Positions 8,739 to 17,425 of a stretch of DNA of 64,000 bases are shown in pieces; position 1 is the first letter of the stretch; each line of letters opens with the position of its first letter. Made by a program: the position numbers and the translations under genes. The notes beneath the pieces are model-generated. The model made no database searches and was not told the origin of the DNA. It worked only from the letters and a program-made list of their open reading frames with translations. Location of the stretch: NCBI RefSeq assembly GCF_900497595.1, contig NZ_UFQO01000002.1, positions 62,001 to 126,000 of the forward strand, read 5' to 3'. The DNA is from Treponema pectinovorum (GTDB taxonomy: Bacteria > Spirochaetota > Spirochaetia > Treponematales > Treponemataceae).

Positions 8739-11099
8739 ATGTCAATAAAAAAAATAAATGATTGGTTTGAAAAAGCGGGTGCATTCATGGTGTGCCACCG
8801 CTGGAATTTTATAATAGGACTTTTTATACTCACGCTTTTTTGTTGTGCAGGACTTTCTCGCCTAAAATTAAGCACAAACGAAGCAGAATGGTTTGACAAC
8901 TGGGACACTGTAAAGATGAACCAAGACCATTTTGAAGAAATTTTTGGAAGCACAGATTCTGTAATGGCACACATAAAAGCAAAAGATGTTTTTGCTCCAG
9001 AAGTTCTTGAAATGATAAAAAATCTTGGAGATAGGCTTTTAAACGAAGTTCCTTATGCAGACTCCGTTACAAGTCTTATGAGTCTTTCTATTCCGATTGG
9101 AACTGAAGACGGATTTGAAGTAGCTTCGCCTTTTGAAGATGGAGTTCCTGACGATCCAAAAATTCTTGCAGAAAAAAAAGCATTCATTCTGAGCAGAGAA
9201 TCTTTAAAAAACATTCTCGTGAGCGAGGACTCGACAGAAACCTGGCTTATCTTAAACCTTGAACATTACACAGAAGATATGGAAACTGCTGAACGTAAAA
9301 TTGCTCCTCCTGCAATGAATGTCTTTAATTCTCCCGAATTTAAATCTGATAAATGGGAGATTAGACCAGCAGGACTTTCTTATACAGAATACGAAGAAGG
9401 CGTTGTAATCACCGAGCAACTGATAAGCAAGATTGCAATTGGATTTTTAGTTATGATTTTCTTCTTGATTGTCTTTATACGCTCAATGCGCGGAGTTATT
9501 GTTCCAGCCGTTGCAACTTTTTGTTCGCTTGGAACAACGCTTGGCGCTTCCGCTTGGCTTGGAATTACAGGCGATAAGACAATGGTTATGGTTGCAATAA
9601 TGCTTACGATGGCACTTGCAGTAGGATATTCGGTTCACTATATAAATGCTTTTAAACTGCACTTTCGTCAAACAGGCAAACGAAAAGATTCTGTAATAAA
9701 GGGACTTCGAGATTCAGGCTGGCCACTATTTTTTACAGTTGTAACAACGATGGGCGGTATGCTTTCGTTTTTGGCAGGCGGAATAAAACCTATGCGTTGG
9801 GTTGGAGGAATCACCGCTGCCGCAGTATTTATGGTTTTTTTATATATAATTATTTTGCTTCCTTGCCTCTACAGTTTTGGCAAAGACAAATTAGAAGATA
9901 AAAAATACATAGAACGAAAAGGCTCAACAACCTTTGACTTAGGAGTTGAGCGAATGGGCAAAGCGATTTTAAACAAAAAATGGATTACAGTCGCTTTAAG
10001 CGCCATAGTAGTTGCCGTAAGCATACCCGGAATTTTTAAGATAAAAGTAAATTTGGACTATTCGTCGATGATGGGCGAAAAAATACCGTACATAAAGCGC
10101 ATGCTAGAAATTGCACGCTCACAAATCGGCTCGCAGTACAGTTACGATGTGTTAATCGAATATGCTGATGAAGATGCAATAAAAAATCCGCAAGTTTTAA
10201 AAAATATGGATGAACTTACAGACAGAATTGCGACTTTAAGCATGACAAAGATAAGCGGAGGCAAACCACGCGTTTCTTCTGTAACAAAAATCATAAAAGA
10301 GATGAACCGCACACTCAACAATGACGACGAAAAATTTTATTCAATTCCGGATGATTATGACCTTGTAAGCCAGATAATGTTCCTCTACGAAATTTCTGGT
10401 GGCACAGATTTAAACGAATATGTTAGCCAAGATTTTAGAGCGGCGTATCTTCATGTCGATATGAAAGGCTACGATGCTAAAGAGTGCAATCAAAACGTGC
10501 AAACTGTAGAAAAATGGATTAAAGAGTTGTTCCCAGACACAAAAACCGCTGGTGTTGTTGGCGTAGTTATGAACTATGCAGTGATGAACGAAAAAATTGT
10601 AAGCGGTTCAATAAAATCAATCGGAACGTCGCTTGTCATCATACTAATCCTGCTCATAATCGCCTTTGCTTCAATAAAAACTGGACTTATCGCGATGATT
10701 CCAAACATTGTTCCTGTACTTTTATGCGGTTCTGTAATGGGCTACGCAGGATACAACCTAGACATGATAACCGCAATGATTGTTCCTATGATTTTAGGAA
10801 TTGCAGTCGACGATACAATCCATTTTACAAACCACATAAAATATCATTTTGAACTTTGCGGGGATTACAGGCTTTCAATAGAAAAATCATTCCGCGAAAT
10901 CGGAAAATCTATGATTATGTCTACAGTAATTTTGTGTGCAATGTTTTTTATCTTTACGACAAGCCCAATGGCAACGCTCGCAAGAATAGGAATTCTCTCG
11001 CTAGTTGGACTTGGGTCTGCTTTAATTGCAGATTACACGCTCACACCAGTGCTCATGTACATCTGTAAGCCATTTGGAAAAGAAAAAAATATCGAATAA
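8739..11099 (+). CDS. RND/MMPL family transporter (lipid-exporter-like)
   Basis: 786 residues in two homologous halves, each with one leading helix, a large periplasmic domain, and a five-helix bundle (first half about 22-42 and 230-380; second about 415-435 and 622-780). The central-helix motif is AVGYSVHYINAF in the first half. In the second half it is GIAVDDTIHF, with the proton-relay Asp pair D691-D692. This resembles MMPL and HpnN-type exporters that move hydrophobic molecules, rather than drug-type AcrB proteins, which are over 1000 residues. It starts a same-strand set with a LolA-like protein and a barrel protein, a combination known for trans-envelope lipid traffic. The cargo is unknown. 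Confidence 0.9.
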   Translation: MSIKKINDWFEKAGAFMVCHRWNFIIGLFILTLFCCAGLSRLKLSTNEAEWFDNWDTVKMNQDHFEEIFGSTDSVMAHIKAKDVFAPEVLEMIKNLGDRLLNEVPYADSVTSLMSLSIPIGTEDGFEVASPFEDGVPDDPKILAEKKAFILSRESLKNILVSEDSTETWLILNLEHYTEDMETAERKIAPPAMNVFNSPEFKSDKWEIRPAGLSYTEYEEGVVITEQLISKIAIGFLVMIFFLIVFIRSMRGVIVPAVATFCSLGTTLGASAWLGITGDKTMVMVAIMLTMALAVGYSVHYINAFKLHFRQTGKRKDSVIKGLRDSGWPLFFTVVTTMGGMLSFLAGGIKPMRWVGGITAAAVFMVFLYIIILLPCLYSFGKDKLEDKKYIERKGSTTFDLGVERMGKAILNKKWITVALSAIVVAVSIPGIFKIKVNLDYSSMMGEKIPYIKRMLEIARSQIGSQYSYDVLIEYADEDAIKNPQVLKNMDELTDRIATLSMTKISGGKPRVSSVTKIIKEMNRTLNNDDEKFYSIPDDYDLVSQIMFLYEISGGTDLNEYVSQDFRAAYLHVDMKGYDAKECNQNVQTVEKWIKELFPDTKTAGVVGVVMNYAVMNEKIVSGSIKSIGTSLVIILILLIIAFASIKTGLIAMIPNIVPVLLCGSVMGYAGYNLDMITAMIVPMILGIAVDDTIHFTNHIKYHFELCGDYRLSIEKSFREIGKSMIMSTVILCAMFFIFTTSPMATLARIGILSLVGLGSALIADYTLTPVLMYICKPFGKEKNIE

Positions 11100-11162
11100 A
11101 AGGTTTTAAGTTTGCATTGTAGGCTTAAAAATATTTGGAATTAGAGTTTTTTAGGAGTTATT

Positions 11163-11960
11163 ATGAAAAAAATTTTATCATCAATCTTTACATTCGCATT
11201 TGTTGTTGCTGCAATATCCGCACAAAATCTATCAGGCTACGATATCGTCAAAAAAAACGATGATTTGCCTTCGCCAAAAACTTCTGCATCAACTGCAACC
11301 TTGACAATCCACACAAAAAAAGGCGACAGACTCCGCGAAGTTATAATGAAGACAAAAGATTATGGCGATGTAAAAAAAGAAGTCATCGTGTTTACAACTC
11401 CAAAAGATGTTGCAGGAGTTGGCTATCTCATGTTCAATTATGAAGAAAAAGAAGACGGCTCAAAAAAAGATTCTGACAACTGGCTTTATATGCCTGCAAT
11501 GAAAAAGGTTCGCCGAATCGCTTCAAGTGGAACGGAATCCGAAGGCAACTTTATGGGAACAGATTTTACGTATCAGGATATGGGCGACCGTTCAATCAAC
11601 AAAGATGTTTACACTCTCTTGGGCGAAGAAGCGGTGGATGGAGTTGATTGCTACAAAGTTGAATGTGTAAGTAAAACAAAAACAGAAAAAAATCCACGCC
11701 GAATTGTCTATATCGCAAAAAAAGATTTTGTTCTTCGCAAAGCGGAGTACTTTGACCGCCAAAATCAGTTGCACAGAATTTTAACGACTTCTGGCATAAA
11801 AGAAATCGACGGATATATGGCAACAACTTTTATGAAGATGGAAAATGTGCAATCAGGAACCTGGTCGGTTATCGAAATTAAAAATATCGTCTACAACTCG
11901 ACCGACATTGACGACTCACTTTTTACCGTTGCATCGCTGGAAAAAGGTCGCATTCGCTAG
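11163..11960 (+). CDS. Outer membrane lipoprotein-sorting protein-like (LolA fold), periplasmic
   Basis: 265 residues with a signal peptide (cleavage expected near A20, AISA|QN). The mature part has the LolA-fold family signature WLYMPAMKKVRRIASS (about residue 108 on) and the adjacent NFMGTDFTYQDMGDRS motif. That motif is typical of the lipoprotein-sorting-protein family found beside RND transporters. It is preceded by a TTAGGAGTTATT ribosome site. It lies 63 bases after the RND gene and probably carries the RND pump's cargo across the periplasm. The family is well supported; the carrier role is inferred from fold and context. Confidence 0.88.
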   Translation: MKKILSSIFTFAFVVAAISAQNLSGYDIVKKNDDLPSPKTSASTATLTIHTKKGDRLREVIMKTKDYGDVKKEVIVFTTPKDVAGVGYLMFNYEEKEDGSKKDSDNWLYMPAMKKVRRIASSGTESEGNFMGTDFTYQDMGDRSINKDVYTLLGEEAVDGVDCYKVECVSKTKTEKNPRRIVYIAKKDFVLRKAEYFDRQNQLHRILTTSGIKEIDGYMATTFMKMENVQSGTWSVIEIKNIVYNSTDIDDSLFTVASLEKGRIR

Positions 11961-11983
11961 CATAAAATTTTGCAATTTTTATA

Positions 11984-12160
11984 GTTGGGCGGCTTTTTGC
12001 ATTCGCAAAAATCGGGCTTTGCGTGGTTCCGCTTACGCTGCATTGGCGTAAAACGCCAACGGCTTCGCCGCCACTCCAATCCCTTGCCGTAGGTAGCTCG
12101 CAGGCGAGATGTGGGGCTACAAGTAGACCCTTGCCGCATAGTCACACAGGGACGTGTGAC
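11984..12160 (+). repeat. GC-rich interspersed repeat, family A (copy 1)
   Basis: A block much richer in GC than the flanking genes, between the LolA-like and barrel genes. It begins TTGGGCGGCTTTTTGC and contains GGCTTCGCCGCCACTCCAAT (about 12061-12080) and GGGGCTACAAGTAGACCC (about 12113-12130). Reverse-complemented blocks at 46284-46473 and 53452-53625 match it in order along most of the length. It is full of short palindromes. No protein-coding signal is credible, although short open frames occur by chance. It may add folded RNA between the two genes. Confidence 0.75.
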
Positions 12161-12208
12161 TTACAACCAAATGTCGACAGTTTTGCAAAAACACTAAGAG
12201 GATTTTAA

Positions 12209-13447
12209 ATGAAAAAACTAATTTATTTTCTTGCAGTATCAATTTTTTCTACTGGACTTTTTGCTCAAGAAACTTCTTTTTCTGGAAATTTAAGCAATCA
12301 ATGGGGAGCACTCTCTCCGTGGACTAGCGACAGCTGGGATTTTTCGCTTGGAAAAATAGATTTTACTGGGAAGATAGAATCTACTTTTCAAGAAAGTAGA
12401 GCGTTCATCGAAGGCAATATCAATCACGATTTTATTACCTCTCAAACAGATTTTGAATTGAACGAAGCATATATCGATTATTCAAAAGAAAACTGGGGCT
12501 TTAAAATCGGCAGGCAAAAAATAGTTTGGGGCAAAGCTGACGGCCTTGATATTACAAACTATGTATTTCCACAAGATTTATCGTCAATTTTTGAAGATGA
12601 AAACACGATTGCAGTAAACGGACTAAAATTTTCTGTCTATGGAAGCACATTCAACATAGAAACTCTTTGGCTTCCATTTTTTAGAGGAACAAAACTTCCG
12701 CTTGAAAATTCAAATCCTCTAAAAAAATATGTAATTCCACCGCAAGCTATTAGTATTGCTCTTAATTCACCAGAATTAAACTTAAAAAACGGCGAATACG
12801 GCATAAAAGCAAGCGGATATTTTTCTTTATGCGACATTTCTATCTACGGTTTTTATGGCTGGGACAAATTTCCAAACTTAACTTACAAAACGGATGGGGC
12901 AACTCCCCCAACTATCACAATCAACGGCAAATACGAACGCCTTGCAATGCTGGGACTCGATATGGCAATTCCAATAAAAGAGATTGTTTTGCGTGCAGAA
13001 ACTGCGTATTTTCCAAATCGAAAAATGCAATCAGCAAGCGTACTCATAATGGGCGGAAAAAACAGTTTTATCGAAAAGAACGAAATTATGGGTTTAATTG
13101 GAGTGGACTGGATGAAAGACAACTGGACCCTAACCGCACAGTATTATTGCGATAATGTTTTTAGCGGCGTTGAAGGTCTTGAAAGAAAATCTTCCTACGA
13201 ACACGCTTCAACTTTAAGCATATCAAAAACGCTTTTGAGCGAAACTTTAAAATTATCTTTATCGGCAGTTCTCGGCTTGAACGATTTTGACAGTGCCGCT
13301 TCGTTCAAAGCAGAATACGAACTTTCCGACCAGATAAAAATAGGTGCAGGAATAAAAGCCTTCTTTAAAGGAGCAAAGAACGACGGTAAATATGGGGTTT
13401 ACAAGGATTTAAGTACCCAATATATAAAAGTTCAGTATGTGTTTTAA
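12209..13447 (+). CDS. Putative outer-membrane beta-barrel protein, partner of RND/LolA-like set
   Basis: 412 residues with a signal peptide (MKKLIYFLAVSIFSTGLFAQ, cleavage after about A19). The mature part is rich in aromatic residues and alternating beta-strand patterns and ends in YIKVQYVF, an aromatic C-terminus typical of outer-membrane barrels. The WGFKIGRQKIVWGKADGLD segment (about residues 94-112) recalls DUF1302/porin-like proteins found with RND and LolA-like genes. AAGAGGATTTTAA precedes the ATG. It is separated from the preceding gene by a family A repeat but lies on the same strand. The outer-membrane role is inferred; the exact family name is uncertain. Confidence 0.78.
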   Translation: MKKLIYFLAVSIFSTGLFAQETSFSGNLSNQWGALSPWTSDSWDFSLGKIDFTGKIESTFQESRAFIEGNINHDFITSQTDFELNEAYIDYSKENWGFKIGRQKIVWGKADGLDITNYVFPQDLSSIFEDENTIAVNGLKFSVYGSTFNIETLWLPFFRGTKLPLENSNPLKKYVIPPQAISIALNSPELNLKNGEYGIKASGYFSLCDISIYGFYGWDKFPNLTYKTDGATPPTITINGKYERLAMLGLDMAIPIKEIVLRAETAYFPNRKMQSASVLIMGGKNSFIEKNEIMGLIGVDWMKDNWTLTAQYYCDNVFSGVEGLERKSSYEHASTLSISKTLLSETLKLSLSAVLGLNDFDSAASFKAEYELSDQIKIGAGIKAFFKGAKNDGKYGVYKDLSTQYIKVQYVF

Positions 13448-13453
13448 CAAGTC

Positions 13454-13506
13454 GCCCAAAAAGCATATACGAGTGCCAAATCTAAGGAGCAAAACGCTTT
13501 TTGGGC
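13454..13506. repeat. Perfect 11-bp inverted repeat, small GC-repeat remnant or terminator
   Basis: GCCCAAAAAGC (13454-13464) and GCTTTTTGGGC (13496-13506) are perfect reverse complements separated by 31 bases. It follows the barrel gene stop (13447) and lies before the convergent GNAT gene, so it could end transcription. Its TTTGGGCGAC end (on the minus strand) is shared with the larger repeat at 38854-39070, so it may be a minimal relative of that family. Confidence 0.55.
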
Positions 13507-13523
13507 AGTTCTAAAATAAAAAA

Positions 13524-13802
13524 TTAAATTGCTACTTCTTTGTAGAGTTCCGGATGTTTTTCAAACTCTCTAACTACATAGGAGCAGACAGGTTTTATTT
13601 TTTTGCCTTGTGATTTTGCATTTTCCACAACACAGGTCAAAAGTCTTTTTGCAATTCCTTGTCCACCGTATTTTTCGTCGACAACTGTGTGGTTTACCGT
13701 CCAAATATCGCCATCTGCTATAAATGAGCAATATCCAATTTCTGTTTGTGCGTCGTAGGCCGCACTCTTATTTTTTAACGCTTCAAATTTAACTTCTATC
13801 AT
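13524..13802 (-). CDS. Small GNAT-type N-acetyltransferase (YidJ/Acetyltransf_CG-like)
   Basis: 92 residues, the usual size of the short GCN5-related family PF14542. The acetyl-CoA loop is YGGQGIAKRLL (about residues 45-55), and the C-terminal CSYVVREFEKHPE motif is typical of this subfamily. The substrate is unknown. It follows nrdI after a 6-base gap on the same strand and is almost certainly cotranscribed with it. Confidence 0.88.
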   Translation of the reverse strand: MIEVKFEALKNKSAAYDAQTEIGYCSFIADGDIWTVNHTVVDEKYGGQGIAKRLLTCVVENAKSQGKKIKPVCSYVVREFEKHPELYKEVAI

Positions 13803-13808
13803 AATCGT

Positions 13809-14168
13809 TTACCATGCAGCAATGAGATTCTTCATTATGGTTACATCGCTTTGTGAACCTTCGCCTTCGTATTTAAAAAGAACTGGAACTTTGTATTCTT
13901 GAGAAATTGAATCTGCGGCAAAACCAAAAGTCTTTGCGTGCCTTGCTGAACTGCAATTGCCAACTACAGCTTTTAAATGTAAATGATTATCCTTTAAAAA
14001 GGTTTTTACATTTTCTGGAACTAAGCCATTGCCTGTTGTTGGCGTAAAAAGGATAAAATCTTCAGATACTTTTTCGCTTCCGTCTTTGAGTTCTAAAGCA
14101 TCCGTTACAGCAAGTTTGTCTAAAAATTTACGTGTTGAGCCGTGGGCTGTTGCGTATATTATTTTCAT
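13809..14168 (-). CDS. nrdI: NrdI-like flavodoxin for class Ib ribonucleotide reductase
   Basis: 119 residues, the size and fold of NrdI: an N-terminal phosphate loop (ATAHGSTRKFLDKL), TPTTGNGLVPENVKTFL at about 55-71, and VGNCSSARHAKTFG at about 77-90, matching the FMN-binding loops of NrdI. NrdI supplies oxidant to assemble the dimanganese-tyrosyl cofactor of NrdF. The usual nrdE, nrdF and nrdH partners are not in the window; the only neighbour is a GNAT gene. GAGGAAAATTTT precedes the ATG. A general flavodoxin-like protein is the alternative. Confidence 0.8.
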   Translation of the reverse strand: MKIIYATAHGSTRKFLDKLAVTDALELKDGSEKVSEDFILFTPTTGNGLVPENVKTFLKDNHLHLKAVVGNCSSARHAKTFGFAADSISQEYKVPVLFKYEGEGSQSDVTIMKNLIAAW

Positions 14169-14251
14169 AAAATTTTCCTCTTTTTGTGAATCTTATTATT
14201 AATTTTAGTTTAGCACAGAAATTTTTTGTGCGGAATGATTTTTATATTATT

Positions 14252-14372
14252 TGCGTTAGCGGTTGTAGTGGTCGCAAAGCGAGTGTGCATAAGCACACCG
14301 TAGGCGCTCTGACGCCGTAGCCACGAAAGACGCGCCCAACAGGGCAAAGCCCTGCTGGGAACGCCCATATTA
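14252..14372. repeat. GC-rich interspersed repeat, family C (copy 1)
   Basis: A palindrome-rich, GC-rich block between nrdI and the symporter gene. It contains nested hairpins GTGTGC/GCACAC, GGCG/CGCC and CAGGGC-AAA-GCCCTG, and ends CGCCCATAT. Read on the minus strand it begins ATGGGCG-TTCCC, like the block at 63838-63962. No coding signal. Confidence 0.65.
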
Positions 14373-14389
14373 TAATAAAAGAATTTTTG

Positions 14390-15886
14390 CTATTCTTCTT
14401 GGATTGGATTATTCCAAAAGTCGTATCCTATTGAATATATCCTTTTGCCAGAAAAATAATCTGCGGTCAATTTTACGATGATTCCGTTTAACACAAGAAT
14501 TGATATGATGTTTGGAATTGCCATGAGGCCGTTTACTATGTCTGCTATTGTCCAAACTGCACTTACGGTCATGTAAGGGCCTGCAAAAACTGCCAATATA
14601 TAAAGCCAACGATAGATTTTTACGGGGAGCATTTTGCCATTTGATAGATATTCTATACAACGCTCGGAATAATAATCCCAGCCCAAAATTGTTGTAAAGG
14701 CAAACAATACAAGGCTTATCATTAAAATAAATGAAATTACGATATCTGGTATGCGCGGAAGCAGGATATGGAACGCTGCGTTTGTTATTCCAAAACCAGC
14801 AAGTCCAAATTCTGCCTGCCAAGAACCTGAAATTACAATTACAAGCCCTGTTACTGTGCAGATTACTATTGTGTCAAAGAAAGTCCCCGTCATAGAGATT
14901 ATTCCCTGCTGTACTGCGTGTTCAACTTTTGCGGCAGATGCTGCTATTGGAGCGGAGCCAAGCCCAGCTTCGTTCGAAAAAATACCACGAGCAATTCCCT
15001 TTTGCATTGCAACTATCATTGCGCCAATTGCTCCACCTGCTGCTGCTTTAAAACCAAACGCACCTTGGAATATTTGCTCAAAGGCATCTGTAACTTTTGA
15101 AAGGTTACACATTACTGCAAGTGCTCCTAAAACAACGTACAAAACCGCCATGATAGGAACGACTATACCAGCAACAGATGATATGCGCTTTAATCCGCCT
15201 ATTATGACTAAGGCAACAAGCAACGCGAGTATTATGGACGATATAACTACCACAAGCGAATAGGTACCTATGCCTGGAATTACAATTGTTGAAAGTTCTG
15301 AATTTGCTGCGATTTTTGCAAATGTTTCTATCGCAACAGAAATTGAGTTTACTTGGCTAAAAGTTCCTATTCCAAAAAGTCCTACCATCGTGCCAAAAAT
15401 TGCAAATAGAATGGCAAGTGTTTTCCCAAGCTTTGGAAATTTAGCCCCAACTCCTTTTTCGCAAGTGTAAAAAGGGCCGCCCAAAATATGCCCATCGGAT
15501 TTTTCTTCTCTAAAATGAATCGCTAAAAGACATTCCGAATATTTTGTTGCCATTCCCAAAAGTGCTGCAAGCCACATCCAAAAAAGTGCCCCGGGACCGC
15601 CCAAAGATATTGCAGTTGCAACTCCAACTATGTTTCCTGTTCCTATTGTTGCAGAAAGCGAGGTACAAAGTGCTTTGAAAGAAGATAATTCGCCGCCATG
15701 TTTTTTGTCTGTCTTACGAAAGATTGATCTGAGTGCAAATTTTAACTGAGAAAATTGCACACCGCGAAGTTTGATTGTAAGAAAAATTCCTGTTGCTAAA
15801 ATCAGGATTATGAGCGGAAGCCCCCAAACAAAATTGTCTATCGCTTCCAATACAGAATTGATTTTTGCGAACACCGATGAACTCAT
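14390..15886 (-). CDS. agcS: Alanine or glycine:cation symporter (AgcS family)
   Basis: 498 residues with the AGCS layout of about eleven helices. Family motifs visible are GTGNIVGVATAI (sodium/substrate site), GPGALFWMWLAALLGMATKYSE and SNEAGLGSAPIAASAA. It imports small neutral amino acids with Na+ across the inner membrane. I chose the ATG at 15886 because TAAAGGAGAACACT precedes it. An upstream in-frame ATG at 15997 would add 37 residues unlike the family and would run into the leader RNA. The leader carries a glycine riboswitch (16013-16165), which strongly suggests that glycine is a true substrate. Confidence 0.95.
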   Translation of the reverse strand: MSSSVFAKINSVLEAIDNFVWGLPLIILILATGIFLTIKLRGVQFSQLKFALRSIFRKTDKKHGGELSSFKALCTSLSATIGTGNIVGVATAISLGGPGALFWMWLAALLGMATKYSECLLAIHFREEKSDGHILGGPFYTCEKGVGAKFPKLGKTLAILFAIFGTMVGLFGIGTFSQVNSISVAIETFAKIAANSELSTIVIPGIGTYSLVVVISSIILALLVALVIIGGLKRISSVAGIVVPIMAVLYVVLGALAVMCNLSKVTDAFEQIFQGAFGFKAAAGGAIGAMIVAMQKGIARGIFSNEAGLGSAPIAASAAKVEHAVQQGIISMTGTFFDTIVICTVTGLVIVISGSWQAEFGLAGFGITNAAFHILLPRIPDIVISFILMISLVLFAFTTILGWDYYSERCIEYLSNGKMLPVKIYRWLYILAVFAGPYMTVSAVWTIADIVNGLMAIPNIISILVLNGIIVKLTADYFSGKRIYSIGYDFWNNPIQEE

Positions 15887-16012
15887 AGTGTTCTCCTTTA
15901 AAGAAAATCTCCACAATAAATGCACACAGTTTTGAAATTTTGGCACAAAACCAGATATAAAAAAATTCTGGTAAATGCACAAACTTTTTATATGCAATTA
16001 TGCAATGCAGAG

Positions 16013-16165
16013 AAAAAAAATAGAGCCCATCTCTTTTGGACAGGCTCTCTGAAGTGTGGAACAGTTTTAACTCCGTCCTTTGTGCCTGAGATATCGGTTT
16101 TTATAACCTTAACCCTTCGGCGTCCTGCTTTTAAACAGGAACTCTCCAGAGAGATGGCAGAGGTA
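16013..16165 (-). promoter_or_regulatory. Glycine riboswitch (single aptamer) with intrinsic terminator
   Basis: Read on the minus strand, 16163-16071 carries the conserved glycine aptamer core in order: CTGGAGAG, GGACGCCGAAGGG, ATCTCAGGCA and AAAGGACGGAG. The first CTCTGCC can pair with GGACGGAG as P1. Downstream (16050-16013) AGAGCC and GGCTCT form a hairpin followed by a run of T, an intrinsic terminator. The P1 strand GGACGG can also pair with CTGTCC inside the terminator region. That arrangement predicts that glycine binding frees the terminator, an OFF switch for agcS. The aptamer is seen directly; the OFF logic is an inference. Only one aptamer is clear. Confidence 0.9.
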
Positions 16166-16229
16166 CAACGACCTGCCTTCGCATTAAAAATACTGAATTG
16201 GAAGTTTTTTTACAATACGATTTTTATTT

Positions 16230-17384
16230 TTAAGGTCTAAGTTGCAAGGATTCTGCTGAGGAAAAAGCATGATATTCTTCTTTATTATAAGGAAAATCCC
16301 AAGTTCCACCAAAATGAACTTTTTGACCTCCAAAACCTGTCTTAAAAATAAAAAGCCCTGCCATAGAATTAGTTTTATCATCGCTCGGGGGAATTCCCAT
16401 CAAATCGTATTTTGTGCAACCTTTTGAACGAGCAAATCTTATTACTTCCCATTGTAGCCCGTAATTTGGCATACATTGCCGATTTTCTAAAGAACTTGCT
16501 GCATACATATAATAAGCAGAACTTCCACATATTGCCAAAATCAAACCGCTTAAAATTTTATTTTCTTTTGAAGCAGTAAAAAGATAAAATTCAGGAAGAG
16601 GTGCAGTTGCATCAAGCGGAACTATATTTTTGTCATCAAAACGTCGCTCGTTTTTTACATTATTTTGGCAAAGCATTTCAAAAAGGATTTTAAAATATTC
16701 GAATTCTTCATAGTAAAAGCCTTTGCGCTCTGCCGTTTGCTTATATATTTTGTGCCATTCCTCTAATTTTTGCATAATAAGTGGAGAAGATTTATCGTAT
16801 ATTTCAAATTCAACTCCTTCTTTATAAGAACGCCTTATGGAATTTCTAGTCTGTTGCCTCATCATAGAAAGCAATTTTTCTGGAGAAGGTCTTAAATCCA
16901 TTATGACAGTATTTGGACACAAATGATTTGATTGTGCCTTATACAAATTGTGATGTTTTGTGCCAAAATTCATTGCAAGTTGAGAAAGTTCAATTCTCTT
17001 ATCAGAATTAAAAGCACCTGGAACAGCCCAAGGAATATCAAAGCGAATAAATAGGGTTTCTTTAGGCAAAAAATCTTTTATGCAAAATGCAATTTCTTCG
17101 AGAATAAAACCTCTCTCATTTTCAGCAATATTTATTGCAGGAGAACGGGGCGTGTATGCGTAGACAGTATTGAATTTTGTTTTTCTAATTTGAACTAAAA
17201 GAGAAAAAATCTTCATAGACCCAAAAGAAGGCTCACTTTCGCAAAAATCTTTTGTATATCCAACCCAAAAATAAAGAGATTTTTCTTTGTTTACTTTATG
17301 TTTAAATTCTCCCCAAAATGGAGTTTGAAAAATAATATCTGTAGGCGGCAAATCCTGTGGCAAGGCAGGAACAATCTTAATCAT
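16230..17384 (-). CDS. FemAB/FemX-family aminoacyltransferase (peptidoglycan bridge or branch)
   Basis: 384 residues matching the lipid II:glycine glycyltransferase / FemABX family. It begins with the typical TPFWGEFK, has MRQQTRNSIRRSYKEGVEFE (central acceptor loop) and a C-terminal GNAT-like part ending YDLMGIPP...GLFIFKTGFGG. FemX-type enzymes attach an amino acid from aminoacyl-tRNA to the diamino-acid side chain of lipid II. Treponemal peptidoglycan is reported to contain ornithine with glycine, so glycine addition is a plausible role. It precedes the glycine riboswitch and agcS on the same strand, and the MliC-like gene lies upstream. Confidence 0.85.
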   Translation of the reverse strand: MIKIVPALPQDLPPTDIIFQTPFWGEFKHKVNKEKSLYFWVGYTKDFCESEPSFGSMKIFSLLVQIRKTKFNTVYAYTPRSPAINIAENERGFILEEIAFCIKDFLPKETLFIRFDIPWAVPGAFNSDKRIELSQLAMNFGTKHHNLYKAQSNHLCPNTVIMDLRPSPEKLLSMMRQQTRNSIRRSYKEGVEFEIYDKSSPLIMQKLEEWHKIYKQTAERKGFYYEEFEYFKILFEMLCQNNVKNERRFDDKNIVPLDATAPLPEFYLFTASKENKILSGLILAICGSSAYYMYAASSLENRQCMPNYGLQWEVIRFARSKGCTKYDLMGIPPSDDKTNSMAGLFIFKTGFGGQKVHFGGTWDFPYNKEEYHAFSSAESLQLRP

Positions 17385-17425
17385 AGAAAAAGACTCTAAC
17401 CTTACCTAAAGAAATCCACAAGATT

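Noticed and set aside
8564-8974. 136-codon minus-strand open frame before and into the RND gene
   Set aside because: It overlaps the promoter and first part of the RND gene and has no recognisable protein features.
12023-12208. Open frames inside the GC-rich repeats (also 46256-46522, 46261-46455 and part of 53336-53806)
   Set aside because: Their peptides resemble each other only because the underlying repeats are homologous. They have no ribosome site and run out of the repeat into flanking sequence.
15920-16240. 106-codon open frame across the agcS leader
   Set aside because: It lies antisense to the glycine riboswitch and its terminator, which explain the sequence fully.
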